DNA of 17,784 bases from Symbiodinium natans (GCA_905221605.1 CAJNDS010002826.1:249907-267690); one strand, 5' to 3'. Counted from the first letter of the stretch, positions 7,191-16,777 are shown. The notes: generated by a model not told the origin, from the sequence alone. Numbers and translations are program-made.

Positions 7191-8752
7191 CCATGGCGAA
7201 ATATTTCCGGAGGCATGTGTGGTCTTCCAACGATCTGTGGTTATCACTCGGGGATCCTCTAGCTCAGCGTCCTGAGCCGTCTCCTGTCCCACATGCCCAG
7301 CGACCTCGGAAGTCATAGCCATCACCGGCACCACAGCACGTGAAACCGCGGTAAGCTCCAAATTCCCTGACTGACCACCGGTACCCACCCATGTATTCAA
7401 GTATTGACATCATCTGCTCTTGATGTTGCTCAGAAGCCAAGCTAACAATGTGAGTTCGATCCGTGCCTGCCATTGAAGGTTTATGGGTTTGAACGCGAAC
7501 TGGATATGGGTTTGGATACATGTTTGGTAGGGTTGGGGATACGGTTGCTAACCCAAATACGGGGTTTCCTTTTGCTAGCACAATTCGAATGGTCGCTTGT
7601 CCACCCACACATCTAGAGCATGTTGCCTTTTTGCTTTCATCCTTCTTCAGACATGCAATGCCATCGTCTGCGCTATGCCGCTATGTCTCCATGCAAGTGA
7701 AGCCATTCAGTCATTCAGGCTTGCGGATTCTAGGGATTCGGCTCGCAAGCAGTACAGTTCACATATGCTGTGGGCAATTGGTACTCGATGTATTGCGGTG
7801 TGCTGACAAATAATACTCGAAGCCTAGCGCATCCGGGCTCGGTTAAGAATTCATCCGCGGCCCTGTACGGCACAACGTTCTCAGGCCTCTCCTGTTTTGC
7901 ATTTTGCTCGCGCACCGCCCTCAGAAGTAGGAGTGCTTGTGAGCCTCTCCCAACCATGAACTAGAGATGTCGACAGCTTCCAATGAAACTAAGCCAAAAT
8001 CCTTTTGGCAAGTTGTATCCTGATTGCATTTAAAGTTTGGCCATCTTGGGTTATACCATCTTCTTTGGAGCGATTCGGGGGGGGGGGATCAAGATCATAA
8101 TATCTCAGACTCCACATTCATTTTGTTTTTTGGGGCTGACTTCCTCTTTCATTTCATGTCTCCAAACCCCATGCGATGGCCGTTTGATTGCAACTTTTTC
8201 GGAGGCGTGCGCAATGTGAGGGCATTGAAACACACTAAGATCTTCTACTTTTAGTCGATTTCGGATTTAGAATGCGGATTACATGTTGATTTCTGTTGAA
8301 TCCATACAACAGTTCATTCACCAGGATATCTTCGAATTGGTAACCGAAATCTCATACTATTGATATTATTGATGTGATTGATGTTTCGTGTATGGGCCTG
8401 GGTAAATCTGCATGTCTGGTCATGCGTAATCCTGGGGCTGCACATGCCACCAGCCTGTTCAAGTCAGTAGGTCGCACATAGTTGGAAATGCCAAGGACAT
8501 GCTGGTTTTCTGCACTTGCCTGGAAGCAGCTGTGGAGGCCACACAAGGAGCGAGTGACTGCATGGCTGCTTCATGATGCTTTAGACCTTCGTTTGGCATG
8601 GAGCTGCCTCCCAAAAGTTGTAGGGACTTGCAGAGTCGAGGGGGCTCAGGGCGGCAGAATGCAATGATTTGGGCCCTTGGGCCCTTGGGCTGCCAGTTTT
8701 GCCTTCTCAGCTCGTAGCTTGAGCGGCGTTGTGGCTCGAGACCGTTTCTGAG
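7191..8752. other. Spacer of about 1.5 kb, no gene seen
   Basis: Composition drops toward AT compared with the retroelement block. Short open frames on both strands lack recognisable motifs. Notable only are a G11 run at 8077-8087 and a doubled GGGCCCTT at about 8671-8688. It may include promoter or 5'-untranslated sequence for the gene at 8753. Confidence 0.5.
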
Positions 8753-9154
8753 ATGCACCCGGTCGAGCAGGTCCCAGGCCTAAAGGAGAGCATCCGTCTC
8801 TTGAAGTCGGACTCCTTGCCGGAGCTTCCGGTGCCATGGCCAAGGCAGCAGGATTTGCCAGAGAAGCTGTACGATGTGCCCGGCAAAGACGACTTTGTCT
8901 TGTCGCTCTCACATACCTGGCATTTCCAGGCTCACCCAGATCCACTCGGGGATAAGCTTCAAGCTTTGCAAGAAGCGATCGAGAATGCAAACCAGAAGCA
9001 TCAGCCCAAAGGGAAGACGCTGGTCTTTGTGGACTTCCTTGGCTGTCCCCAAAGGCCCTTTGCCAAGGGCCAGATGCCGCGCACCAAGGCTCAGGAGGAG
9101 GAGTTTGCTAAGGCGTTGAAGTTGTTTCCAGATCAGTACCTTGGATATGGTTGA
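8753..9154 (+). CDS. HET/TIR-like 'SHTW' domain protein, N-terminal block
   Basis: The block is 133 codons from the first ATG. Residues 53-56 are SHTW, followed by FQAHPDPLGDKLQALQEAIE. Residues 91-100 are VFVDFLGCPQ, and then RTKAQEEEFAKAL. This pattern (SHxW, HPDP, hydrophobic-FVDF-xxxPQ, EExxF) resembles a family of heterokaryon-incompatibility/TIR-like domains that I recall as abundant in dinoflagellates and other algae. The catalytic role is unknown. The usual later part of that domain (an aromatic GWxxxE segment) is absent here but appears in the next coding block, in the same reading frame. This is therefore probably the first exon of a longer gene rather than a complete protein. The ATG at 8753 is the first in frame, but the true start could be in an upstream exon. 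Confidence 0.7.
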   Translation: MHPVEQVPGLKESIRLLKSDSLPELPVPWPRQQDLPEKLYDVPGKDDFVLSLSHTWHFQAHPDPLGDKLQALQEAIENANQKHQPKGKTLVFVDFLGCPQRPFAKGQMPRTKAQEEEFAKALKLFPDQYLGYG

Positions 9155-9212
9155 AGCGTTTTGCCACGCTTTATCTGTTGATCCCGTGTCATGTCAAGAA
9201 AACAACCTGAAG
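9150..9212 (+). other. Candidate 63-nt GT-AG intron joining the two coding blocks
   Basis: GT at 9150-9151 and AG at 9211-9212 bracket 63 bases, a multiple of three. Removing them takes out the stops at 9152 and 9179 and reads YLGYAVARYLASDATIHLEC straight into the ankyrin block. Sequence alone does not prove this; transcript data would. Confidence 0.4.
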
Positions 9213-10603
9213 CTGTTGCAAGGTACCTGGCATCAGATGCTACAATTCATCTGGAGTGCGATTTCGACCGTATCGGCCGAGAAGGAGCAGACCCAGCGCT
9301 CGTGACTGTGCCGGCTTCCGACTTGCGGACTGCGCAGCTCCGAGAGGTTGACAACTCTGTGCAACTCGTGGCTCAGAGCAATGAAGAAGCCGCAGCCCAG
9401 CCGTTTTGCTTTATCCGAAAGGTCGGAGCAAAGACCATCACTAGCCTGAAAGACTTGGACGAAGGGTTTACCATGATCAACAGACAGGGTTGTCTGTGGA
9501 TCAATCCATGCAGTACTCTTGCGGACATTCCGATGACTATAGAGGTCTCACCTTTTGGGATTCAAAGTCGGACACCTGCAAGTGAGAAGGGTTGGATCTA
9601 CTTGGAACGGTTCGTGTCCATGGTGAAGATTGCGATGGTGCCAGAGGAGCATGGACCCAAGATTGTGTTTTCCAACTCGCAGCATGTGCTTCAGCAAATC
9701 CTTGAGGGTGGCCAGCGGATGCGGGAAGCAGCGTCCAAAGGGCAAGAGACCTTGCTGAAGGTGCTGAAGGATTTTGAGGAGGAGCTTCGCCAAAAGCGGT
9801 TTGCTGCCATTTCCCTCGACAAGGCAGAGAATGCCGGAGGTATGGGTGGCATGTCCGGAACAAACCTGACCGATGCGGATGTTGTCCAGGGAATCATGAA
9901 TGAGTTGGTCCAGCGCTTGGCCACGCATTGGCAAGAGGAGGCGCAGGCACAACTGCAGAGGCAGTTGCTTTTGAGTGTGAACAGGTCTGACGCGACCTCA
10001 GTACGCGCTTTCCTTGAAGCACAGGCTGATCCAAATGCCAAAGACGCCCTGGGCATGACAAGCCTACATCAGGCAGCCAGGTGCAACTCCCCGGAGGTTG
10101 TTCGCACCTTGTTGGAGTTTGGGGCGAATTTGAGCTTGAAAGACCGAAAGGGCAACTGCCCAGCACACGAAATTACGCTTCTCTCCCATTCAACGACCCT
10201 GGAGCTGATGGACTTGCTTGCCCCCGAGGAGGATGTGATGTTGTTGAACAACCAAGCGGGGGTCTCTCCATTGAACCGTTTCCGCACCTGGAGAGTCACA
10301 GAACTTAGCAATGGCAAGTTCCCAGAGGCACATGCCTGGGCTGACAAAATCAAGGACAAGTATCCAGCGCGACAAAGGCGCACTGTGTTTTCTTCTGCGG
10401 ACACTGCTGCCGTCGCATGTGCCACAGAGACATATACTGGGCCGCGAGGGCCGTTTAAAGTGAAGGTTTGGCAGGCAGATTCGGATGTCGAGGTTCATGT
10501 CCTTTGCATCGGCTTGTCGTTCCTCTCACCACCATCGATGTTTGAAGATGCCTTCCACACAGTGGCGAAGCATCTTTGCCCGAAGCAGAACCTGAGCTGT
10601 TGA
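9191..10603 (+). CDS. Ankyrin-repeat protein with GW(I)YLER segment; probable continuation of the SHTW gene
   Basis: The open frame is 470 codons from ATG 9191, though the true start is more likely a splice junction near 9213. Residues 133-140 are KGWIYLER, matching the aromatic GWxxxE segment expected late in the HET/TIR-like domain begun at 8753. Residues 165-255 are mostly helical and charged, possibly a linker. Residues about 258-355 hold two to three ankyrin repeats, the clearest being GMTSLHQAARCNSPEVVRTL then LEFGANLSLKD (about 288-320). Ankyrin repeats mediate protein-protein contacts. The C-terminal about 115 residues (ending KHLCPKQNLSC) are unrecognised. GC content and codon use are more balanced than in the retroelements, consistent with a host gene. 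Confidence 0.75.
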   Translation: MSRKQPEAVARYLASDATIHLECDFDRIGREGADPALVTVPASDLRTAQLREVDNSVQLVAQSNEEAAAQPFCFIRKVGAKTITSLKDLDEGFTMINRQGCLWINPCSTLADIPMTIEVSPFGIQSRTPASEKGWIYLERFVSMVKIAMVPEEHGPKIVFSNSQHVLQQILEGGQRMREAASKGQETLLKVLKDFEEELRQKRFAAISLDKAENAGGMGGMSGTNLTDADVVQGIMNELVQRLATHWQEEAQAQLQRQLLLSVNRSDATSVRAFLEAQADPNAKDALGMTSLHQAARCNSPEVVRTLLEFGANLSLKDRKGNCPAHEITLLSHSTTLELMDLLAPEEDVMLLNNQAGVSPLNRFRTWRVTELSNGKFPEAHAWADKIKDKYPARQRRTVFSSADTAAVACATETYTGPRGPFKVKVWQADSDVEVHVLCIGLSFLSPPSMFEDAFHTVAKHLCPKQNLSC

Positions 10604-10778
10604 ACAAAGCAAGTTTTTTGTTGATATTCTTTTCCTCTAGCGTTTCTAGTGCAGGAGAATGACCACCAGACTGTTTTGTTCCTCTTGAACATTTCTTCTT
10701 GATCCAGCAAATAGACGAAGCTACAGGAAAGCGAAGCTCTTCTTTCTGGGCTGCGAAGCCGTAGAAAGTTGGGCAGGA
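10604..10778. other. Gap between coding blocks, intron- or UTR-like
   Basis: T-rich sequence with pyrimidine stretches before AG dinucleotides (for example TTTTCCTCTAG near 10640, and GGGCAG at 10776). The downstream block could therefore be an exon joined across this gap. No coding sequence was recognised. Confidence 0.35.
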
Positions 10779-11514
10779 GTGACATCTTTCGCTGAAGCAT
10801 GCGCAGAGCTTGGAGAGCTCATCAAGGCCATGCCGCTGAAGGAGAAGTTCGTTTTCGTAGACAGCAGCTTGGGCGAAGCTAGCTGCTTGCTGTGGAGCTT
10901 CAAAGAGAGGATTCAAGCAGCGCTGCTTGTGAATTTCAGAGGCTTTCATGGTGAGAGCTTCCAAACCAGCAGCGCCTATCAGAAGATTCAGATTCGGTTT
11001 CAGAACTTGCAGCAGTGCTTCACATCAAAGAACATGTCAAAGTTGGAGGCTCTTTTTGGAGACTATGCTTGGGCCGAAGATGAGACTTCGTTGGAAAAGT
11101 TGCAGCAAAGCTTCCGTCGGGCCTTGGAAGCGGCTCCAGAGAGTTTCTTTGAGCACGGTGCCTTTCATTGTCGGCTGATCGCCGAAAACGTCATGGAGAG
11201 AACATGGCTCTTCCAGCAGTGGGCACAGTCCAGCTGTCCCAAGCTGGTTCTCTTAACCGGGTCGTTCAGCCCTGCTTTGTGGACGCACGAGGCCGTGCCT
11301 CGGTCAAAGTTGATACCCAAGAAGGATTGCGTGGCACCCACATGATGTCGGAGCTAAGGTATCAAGACTTCAAACCCAGCTGCCGAAAGCAACCGTCCAG
11401 TACCTGGAGTGCTGCAAGTCGTCATGGGAGCTTGAAAGCGATGACCAGGCTGTACAGGTAGCACGTGCACTTTCAGACTTAGTTGACGCGATGGTTTATG
11501 AAGAAGAGCTTTAA
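10779..11514 (+). CDS. Unrecognised coding block that changes frame twice near its end
   Basis: The open frame at 10779-11345 starts at a GTG, so the true start is probably a splice acceptor near 10776 or the ATG at 10830. It encodes FAEACAELGELIKAMPLKEK, FVFVDSSLGEASCLLWSFKE, FQTSSAYQKIQIRFQNLQQC and so on: helical, soluble, with no domain I can name. Near 11240 the protein-like reading moves to another frame (VVQPCFVDARGRASVKVDTQ). Near 11350 it moves to a third (VSRLQTQLPKATVQYLECCK, ALSDLVDAMVYEEEL) ending at TAA 11512-11514. Each move equals one lost base, so the block is either two small deletions (pseudogene or assembly error) or short introns. It may be a later exon of the ankyrin gene upstream. 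Confidence 0.5.
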
Positions 11515-11617
11515 CCATAAGTTTAGCTGTACAGACCGTTTTTCCAATGTGGTACAATGGCACTGCCGAAGGCATGGGTGGACCCAAAGTCACTTGTTTG
11601 TGCTGAGAATGTTTTGA

Positions 11618-11740
11618 GGGTGGCATGCCTCCTCACAGACGCTCTCAGATTTTGCATGCCCACAGGAGTTTGAGGCTTTAAGCCGGCAAAAGCTCAAGCT
11701 ACAGGCTGACAACTTGGCGCATGTGGGTTGGTTAGTGTGA
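11618..11740 (+). CDS. Short exon-like fragment
   Basis: Between an in-frame TGA at 11615 and a TGA at 11738-11740, the frame reads LSDFACPQEFEALSRQKLKL then QADNLAHVGWLV. The charged helical character is protein-like, and CCCACAG before GAG (11665) could be a splice acceptor. It is too short to identify. It may be the last exon of the gene upstream or chance. Confidence 0.3.
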   Translation, partial: GWHASSQTLSDFACPQEFEALSRQKLKLQADNLAHVGWLV

Positions 11741-13263
11741 GAAGGTGGACTCTTTTTGCGATGATAGCGGCCTAGCAGATGATGCGCTGTGCTGTTCGGT
11801 GTTGATACATCTTCCATGTTTCGCTTAGCGGCTGGGCCTTTTTTTGCATGCATGCTGTGAGATTCTGTGACGTGGCCCTCTGTCCTTTGCGCGTCTGTCG
11901 GTTGATCTTTTAGGTTGAAGTTCTGGTGGGTGTCAGGCAGCGCTCCTGCCCTGCCTCTGTGCAGCTGACCTCCTGACTCTTCGGCTGCCGCTAGATGTGG
12001 CGCAAAGGTGGAGCTGACCGACTGGGTTCGCATATCTTGTGAGAGGACTGGAATATTGGATGTTGAGACAGCCACATGCCGGAGTTCACTGCCTGCCGTG
12101 TTCCAAATTCTGCTTCGGGCACCTTAATCTGTGAGGGGGCTGCGGGCTTTCTGAGTTTGCACGAACTCTTCCTCGACATGCATCACGGAGAAGGACGCAC
12201 TGAGTAGTATAGTCAGTAGACGTGTTGTGATGTGAGCAATGTCCTTTGTATGACGATCTTGGTTGCCTTGTTGCATAGTTTCACGGGCAGTTGGAGACCC
12301 AACGGTTCGGAAGCCCTTTGGCTTGAACCTCCTATGAAATACAGTCGCTGTATGATACAACTTGTCTGTCGGCACACCCCCCCCCCCCCCCCGCGCGCGC
12401 CCTCAAGGGTATTCAAGTTGTGTCTTCAGGATACGTTTAAAATAACAATGGATGCCTAACAAAGGCCTTAGAAAGAACTAGAGAACGATTGTCCCGAAAA
12501 GATGCTTCATTTCTAGGACGAAGTATCAGTAAGACGATGCGATGACACAGACCATCCCAAACGCTTCTTGAAGTCCCTAAACTTCATTACACTCACTGAG
12601 CTTCTTGAGACCCCTAAATTCCCTTAAAGTCTTTAAGTTTCTTGCTTCTTATTGTCCCGAAATGCTTCTGCTTGAGGCCCCCGAAGGGATAGACTTGCTT
12701 GTCCTCCTGTAAAACCGAACCCCATCCGTGGCAGCACATGGCTGGCTCGCCTGGTGAGGACACTTAGGGAAGATCAGGGGATGCTTATGGGGCACCATTG
12801 AAGAAACCTAGCTGATAAGCGTTCTGTGTAGAAGCCGAAATAGTCATCAATGGTAGTACGGCTCCGATGTCACTTCTGAAGCTTACTACGAGCGAAGAAA
12901 TTTTCGGTGCCCTTTAGAACTACTTAATCTACCATAATGTACTCTATGATTGAATATCTTACACTGAACTATTATCTTTTTTAAAACAAGCCCGCTGTGT
13001 TTCTTCACAGTCCCCCACACTTGTTTTTTCCAATTTCCCTGAGAAGGATGCTTTGGGCACTATCCTGTTGCAGTCGAGCCTCCATATCGCCGCCGACCAT
13101 GCTCGCGCAGGGCCTTTGGGCCATCATGTTAGCAAGCACATTTAGGACTTTTGAGTGTGTTACGCCCCAAGTAGATCCGACTGATGCTGCTCACTGTTTG
13201 ACAAGTACTTAAACCCGACAAGGCATAATTCCGGTCTTTTCTTGATGTTGCCCCCGCGTACAG
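11741..13263. other. Spacer of about 1.5 kb, no gene seen
   Basis: Open frames here are short and lack domain signatures; the longest - strand one (11590-12075) looks like a shadow. A C16 tract at 12377-12392 is followed by GCGCGCGC. Near 12490 and 12653 the phrase TGTCCCGAAA[A]GATGCTTC/TGTCCCGAAATGCTTC occurs twice. Composition is AT-richer toward 12900-13000. Confidence 0.5.
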
Positions 13264-13378
13264 GCCTTCGCTGGAAGTGCTCCAGCCTGACAGCTTAGAA
13301 GTGCCGATCGGTCGCGGCGTGCTCGTGGCTGTAGTTGTTCTGTTTTGCCTCATGCTGTTGCTGGGTCCGCAATCTTGA
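13264..13378 (+). CDS. Probable upstream exon with one transmembrane segment
   Basis: Following CGTACAG (acceptor-like), the frame reads PSLEVLQPDSLEVPIGRG then a strongly hydrophobic run VLVAVVVLFCLMLLLGP, ending at TGA 13376-13378. It precedes the transporter block by about 50 bases on the same strand and probably belongs to that gene. A matching GT-AG junction in correct phase was not found, so the exon end is unresolved. Confidence 0.45.
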
Positions 13379-13430
13379 GCATCTCGTTTGTGGGGTGAGG
13401 TTCGGGAGGCTTCTTTTGTGCTTCTGCCAG

Positions 13431-14159
13431 GGCAGAGTTGGGACTGAGGCTGCATGAGCTGTACGTGGAAATGGGAGGGAAGCCTCTGCTTGCAAGACGT
13501 GATGGCAGCAACTCCACACTTCTTCAGATAAGCATTCAACTCACCTGGCTCCTCCCAACAGTGAGCACCACGGTGGTGATCCCGGTTTGCCGGGATTATG
13601 CTTTGGCTGTGGGGGAATCCGCTACCGCAAGTGGACTCATGATTGGCGTTGTTCCCTTGGGTGCGCTGATCGGCATGTTGGCTGGCAAGGGGCTGGTTAC
13701 TGAGAATGACTGGAATCAGCGCTATGCTCGGAAGATTGTTCTCTACCTCCATGCACTTCAGGTATTCTCAATGCCTGCCATGGCCCTGATCATCCAGGCT
13801 TCTGTGGAATGGAGCCCTCATGGCAAGCGCCTATCATTTTGGGGCGTTTTATCTTTGTATTTCCTCACCGTGCTTATTGGCAGTATGATCATGGTTCCAT
13901 GGCGCACCATGTGGAATTTGGCTACACCCCAAACTGACAAGACGTTTTGGTCGATGATGACACAGGGTTCAAAAGCATTCGGCTTCGTAGGGGGGCCGAT
14001 CCTTTTTGCCTTTGTCAGTTTCCTCGTCGGTGGGGGGCAGGCCAGTCACGTGTCACCAATCAGCATGATGAGCTGGGCGTTCATTGGTGGTGGCCGGGTT
14101 GGAGTTTGGACTGCTGTTCTGTTGAAGAGCGCCCCCCCAAAGAAAGCTTGTCATGTTAA
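13431..14159 (+). pseudogene. MFS transporter, N-terminal six-helix half
   Basis: The reading runs from AELGLRLHELYVEMGGKPLL after an acceptor-like CTGCCAG, with an internal ATG at 13471. About six transmembrane helices follow, including STLLQISIQLTWLLPTVSTT, SGLMIGVVPLGALIGML, a helix beginning IVLYLHALQVF, a helix containing FWGVLSLYFLTVLIGSMIM, FGFVGGPILFAFVSFLV, and ISMMSWAFIGG onward. A basic loop NWxxRYARK follows helix 2, where MFS proteins carry motif A. The architecture fits the Major Facilitator Superfamily; the substrate is unknown (SPX-MFS-like vacuolar transporters are one possibility). At a C7 run (14132-14138) the reading moves by one base to the frame used by the downstream half, then meets TAA at 14157. 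Confidence 0.65.
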
Positions 14160-14606
14160 AGCCCTTGGTACAAGAACCAAGGTTTCTTCATCAATGCCAT
14201 CGAGTTACTGCTCGCTTTCTCCGTCTTCCCGACCGTAATGCAGCAAGCAGACAGCGGCTCAGGCCCGCACGGATAAATTTACAGGCACAAGAATTACCAA
14301 AACCCGAGACAGGATTGACTCAGACAGTAATCACGAAGCAGATACAACCTCAAGCTGCGACTATATACAACCGCAATGACATGCTCTTTGTATTTCGGAG
14401 TGCCGTATTCCATGTACCTTGGGATGGTTCTGTAATCTTCAAACTCTTGCCCAGGTCAGCTGCAGGCAGGAAGCGAATGCGAAGTGGAAACTCGGGTTGA
14501 ACGCCTGCCGCCCTCCGCACGCGAGAGACTGGTCTGGCATCTCGACCGGCGAACATTTGCAGGAATACGGGCATTGACGGTATGGTAGCTATAATTGCCG
14601 TAGTGG
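14160..14606 (+). pseudogene. MFS transporter, middle segment with in-frame stops
   Basis: One reading frame carries NQGFFINAIELLLAFSVFPT then VMQQ (14175 onward, helix 7-like), LYFGVPYSMYLGMVL (14388 onward) and VERLPPSARERLVWHLDRRT (from about 14481). It is the same frame as the C-terminal half. The frame is broken by stops at 14274, about 14316, about 14328, 14433, about 14577 and others. Either these stretches contain introns whose lengths keep the frame, or the gene is decaying. Confidence 0.45.
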
Positions 14607-15257
14607 TTGCAAAAAATCAGGGATGTAGCTTGGGTTCCAGATGCGAGGAATATCGTGTACTATTGCTACGAGCGCGGCTTCACCATGTCCGCAATGGAGG
14701 TGTCCATCACTATGATGTTGCAAGACTCGTACGGCTGGACTGAAGCCCTCAGTGGACTATCTTTCGCTATTGTCGGAGCTGGGGGCATAGTTATGACAGG
14801 CGTCTGCGCTTTTCTAGCATCTTGGAAGTTGGTTACCGAGTCCTTGATCTTTTTGAGCATTATGTGTCTGGGAGCCTGTAGTTCCCTTTTGCTCTTTCGC
14901 TTTCAATTTCTTGGCCCTTACAGCCTGCTTTTTGCTGCCATCGTCCTTTACGGCGGGGCCAGCGTTGCCAACGGTATTGCAGAGGGCTGGGCCTGCTGTG
15001 CAGCAACCGCGCGTACGAGCTACAGCATCAAGGCGTATCTAACGCACAGCATGATTGGCTTCAGCATATCCCGCTTTGGCGGACCGATCGTCGCGGAATC
15101 CCTGCTGGACAAAGGTGGCCAGAACCTCTACGCTGTGGTGCAGTCTGCTCTCTGCTTCCTGGCAGCAGGACTGGTATACCGCACCGTCTCTTTGGTATGG
15201 TATGGAAGGGCTTGTGAAGATCATCTGAGAGTCGGAGACTTTCGTAGAAGCCTTTGA
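14607..15257 (+). pseudogene. MFS transporter, C-terminal half
   Basis: The frame begins at a TTG, which is just the edge of the open stretch; nearby readable sequence is IRDVAWVPDARNIVYYCYER then GFTMSAMEVSITMMLQ. Four or five further helices follow, such as ALSGLSFAIVGAGGIVMTGV, ESLIFLSIMCLGACSSLLLF, YSLLFAAIVLYGGASVANGI, HSMIGFSISRFGGPIVAESL and SALCFLAAGLVYRTVSLVWY. With the N-terminal half this adds up to about 12 helices, the normal MFS size. It ends GRACEDHLRVGDFRRSL. As a stand-alone half-transporter it would be unusual, so it is most likely the 3' part of the gene that starts near 13264. Confidence 0.65.
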
Positions 15258-16050
15258 TTCCCCCACGAAGGGACCCCCATTCTCACCTCTGTTGAGGAAC
15301 AGGCGTCCATTGAGTGTGTGTTAATAAGGCAGTTTTCCTCAAAGACAGGTTGTTATAAGTTGCTCTAGTCCCTCGCGCGAGGCTTTTTGTAAGTCAGCTT
15401 TGTTGTTTGTAAAGGCCCAAAGAAATTCGGAAGATTTTTCTGTCCACTTCAGAGCAACCCTTGCACATTCCTTTGATTTAGGGTTGTGAAAGAAATCTAA
15501 ACTCCAATCCTGTGTTAGATGATGAAATCACAACAGCCTCTGGTTTAGGCCCTGATCGATGCCACGGCTCATTTGGTCGTAGGGGCCGACCCTTTGAGCC
15601 GGGAACTTCATTTATGCTGCAAGAGTGTTTTTCCGATCTTGACCAGAAGACTTCTTCAGTACTAGTGCTGGGTCTACTATTCACTAGTTCTAGCACTAGC
15701 GAGTCTCGGGTTGAGATGGTCCTTCATACGCATAGATTTGCAAGAACTCCTTGGGCAGTTCTGCAAGCTTCCCTCCACCGACCCCAGGGTTTTCCTTCCA
15801 AGGAACCCAGGTTTATGTTGCTGCAGATAGCTGAAGTCTGAAGTGATTGCCCGCTTTTCCCTTCCCCCCCCCCCTCATGCTTTCCACACGCAAGGTTCAT
15901 GTGGTCACTTTGGGGTTCTCATGAAGAGTTTCTCGTTTACTGCAGTCCTTGGAAGTTAGTGATCGTATACCACTTAATGTGATAGATCAGGGACTTCGGG
16001 CCTTGCGATGCAAGTAGATTGTAGGCATCGTGGCGGGTCGCTGCCTAAGC
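15258..16050. other. 3' flank of the transporter gene; no gene seen
   Basis: Holds a 12-bp palindrome CCTCGCGCGAGG (15371-15382) followed by CTTTTT, an 8-bp inverted repeat CTAGTGCT/AGCACTAG (15662-15669/15692-15699), and a C11 tract (15864-15874). The open frame at 15512-15841 has no recognisable domain. Confidence 0.45.
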
Positions 16051-16760
16051 CCCAAATATCCCTAAACCCTAAACTCTAAACCTCTCGCCTGGCTTGTCCG
16101 AGTGTGAGCGATTAAATCTCCAGCCCTACCCCAAACCCTAAGCCCCCCTTCAAGGCCCATCCTTACGCCCACAGTCCTACCCTAAGCCCTCAACCCCCTC
16201 AAGCAACAAAAATTCCCTCATCACAATGTTCATAGCGCAGAGGTTGAGATTCCAACAACAGTGATGGTGAAGCCTACGGCTGTCCTTCAAAGAGGGTCAC
16301 AGTCAACTCTCTTGAGAACGGAGTGTGATAGCAGAGATGAGTCATACCTTGATCATTCATATAGGGATAGTAGCGGAGATGAAACTACGTACACAGGGCT
16401 AAGGAATCCAGACATGTGTAGTTTGGTTTCGCGCCGCCCTCAGACGTAGGGAGAGCAGCTTGTATCCCAGCTGTCCTTCCAGAGGCTCTTGTATACATGT
16501 GTAATCGACCAACACTCAACCCACTGCCCTGATCCTTTTGCACCCGGAACCTTAGCGCTTAAACCCTCACCAAACAGCAACACCAAAGCAAACCTGTCGA
16601 AAAAGGGGCACCCTAAACTTACAACCCTAACGGCTGAACCCAGCCACCCTAACCCCAAGCTCTAAACATCTAAAACCTACTTATCGCACACCCAAATCCT
16701 GAACCATAGCCTTAAACCCTAAACCTGAAATCCCAAACCCCAAATCCGAAACCATCGGGG
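16051..16760 (-). repeat. Degenerate telomere-like repeats, C-rich strand (CCCTAAA-type)
   Basis: Clusters of CCCTAAA-like units: ATCCCTAAACCCTAAACTC around 16058-16076, CCCAAACCCTAAGCC near 16130, ACCCTAACGG and ACCCTAACCCCAAGC around 16620-16660, and TTAAACCCTAAACCTG with CCCAAACCCCAAATCC around 16710-16748. Non-telomeric sequence lies between them (16200-16540 shows nothing else recognisable). The unit matches the TTTAGGG telomere type of plants and many algae, reported in dinoflagellates. Confidence 0.7.
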
Positions 16761-16777
16761 CTTTGCGCTGTGAACAT

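Noticed and set aside
7450-7475. GTTCGATCC, resembling a tRNA B box.
   Set aside because: The five-base arms on each side do not form a proper T stem, and no acceptor or anticodon arms are found upstream.
8727-8740. TTGTGGCTCGAG just before the ATG at 8753, similar to the end of the dinoflagellate spliced leader (TTTTGGCTCAAG).
   Set aside because: Only 10 of 12 bases match and the rest of the leader is absent. A match this good is expected about once by chance in a window of this size on two strands.
11590-12075. Long - strand open frame of 161 codons.
   Set aside because: No domain, low-complexity composition, and it overlaps + strand sequence with better protein character. Treated as a shadow.
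15371-15387. CCTCGCGCGAGG followed by CTTTTT, shaped like a bacterial intrinsic terminator.
   Set aside because: The context is eukaryotic, the palindrome leaves almost no loop, and T-run terminators do not end Pol II genes.
15512-15841. 109-codon + strand open frame.
   Set aside because: No recognisable domain, simple inverted repeats inside, and no splice or start context.
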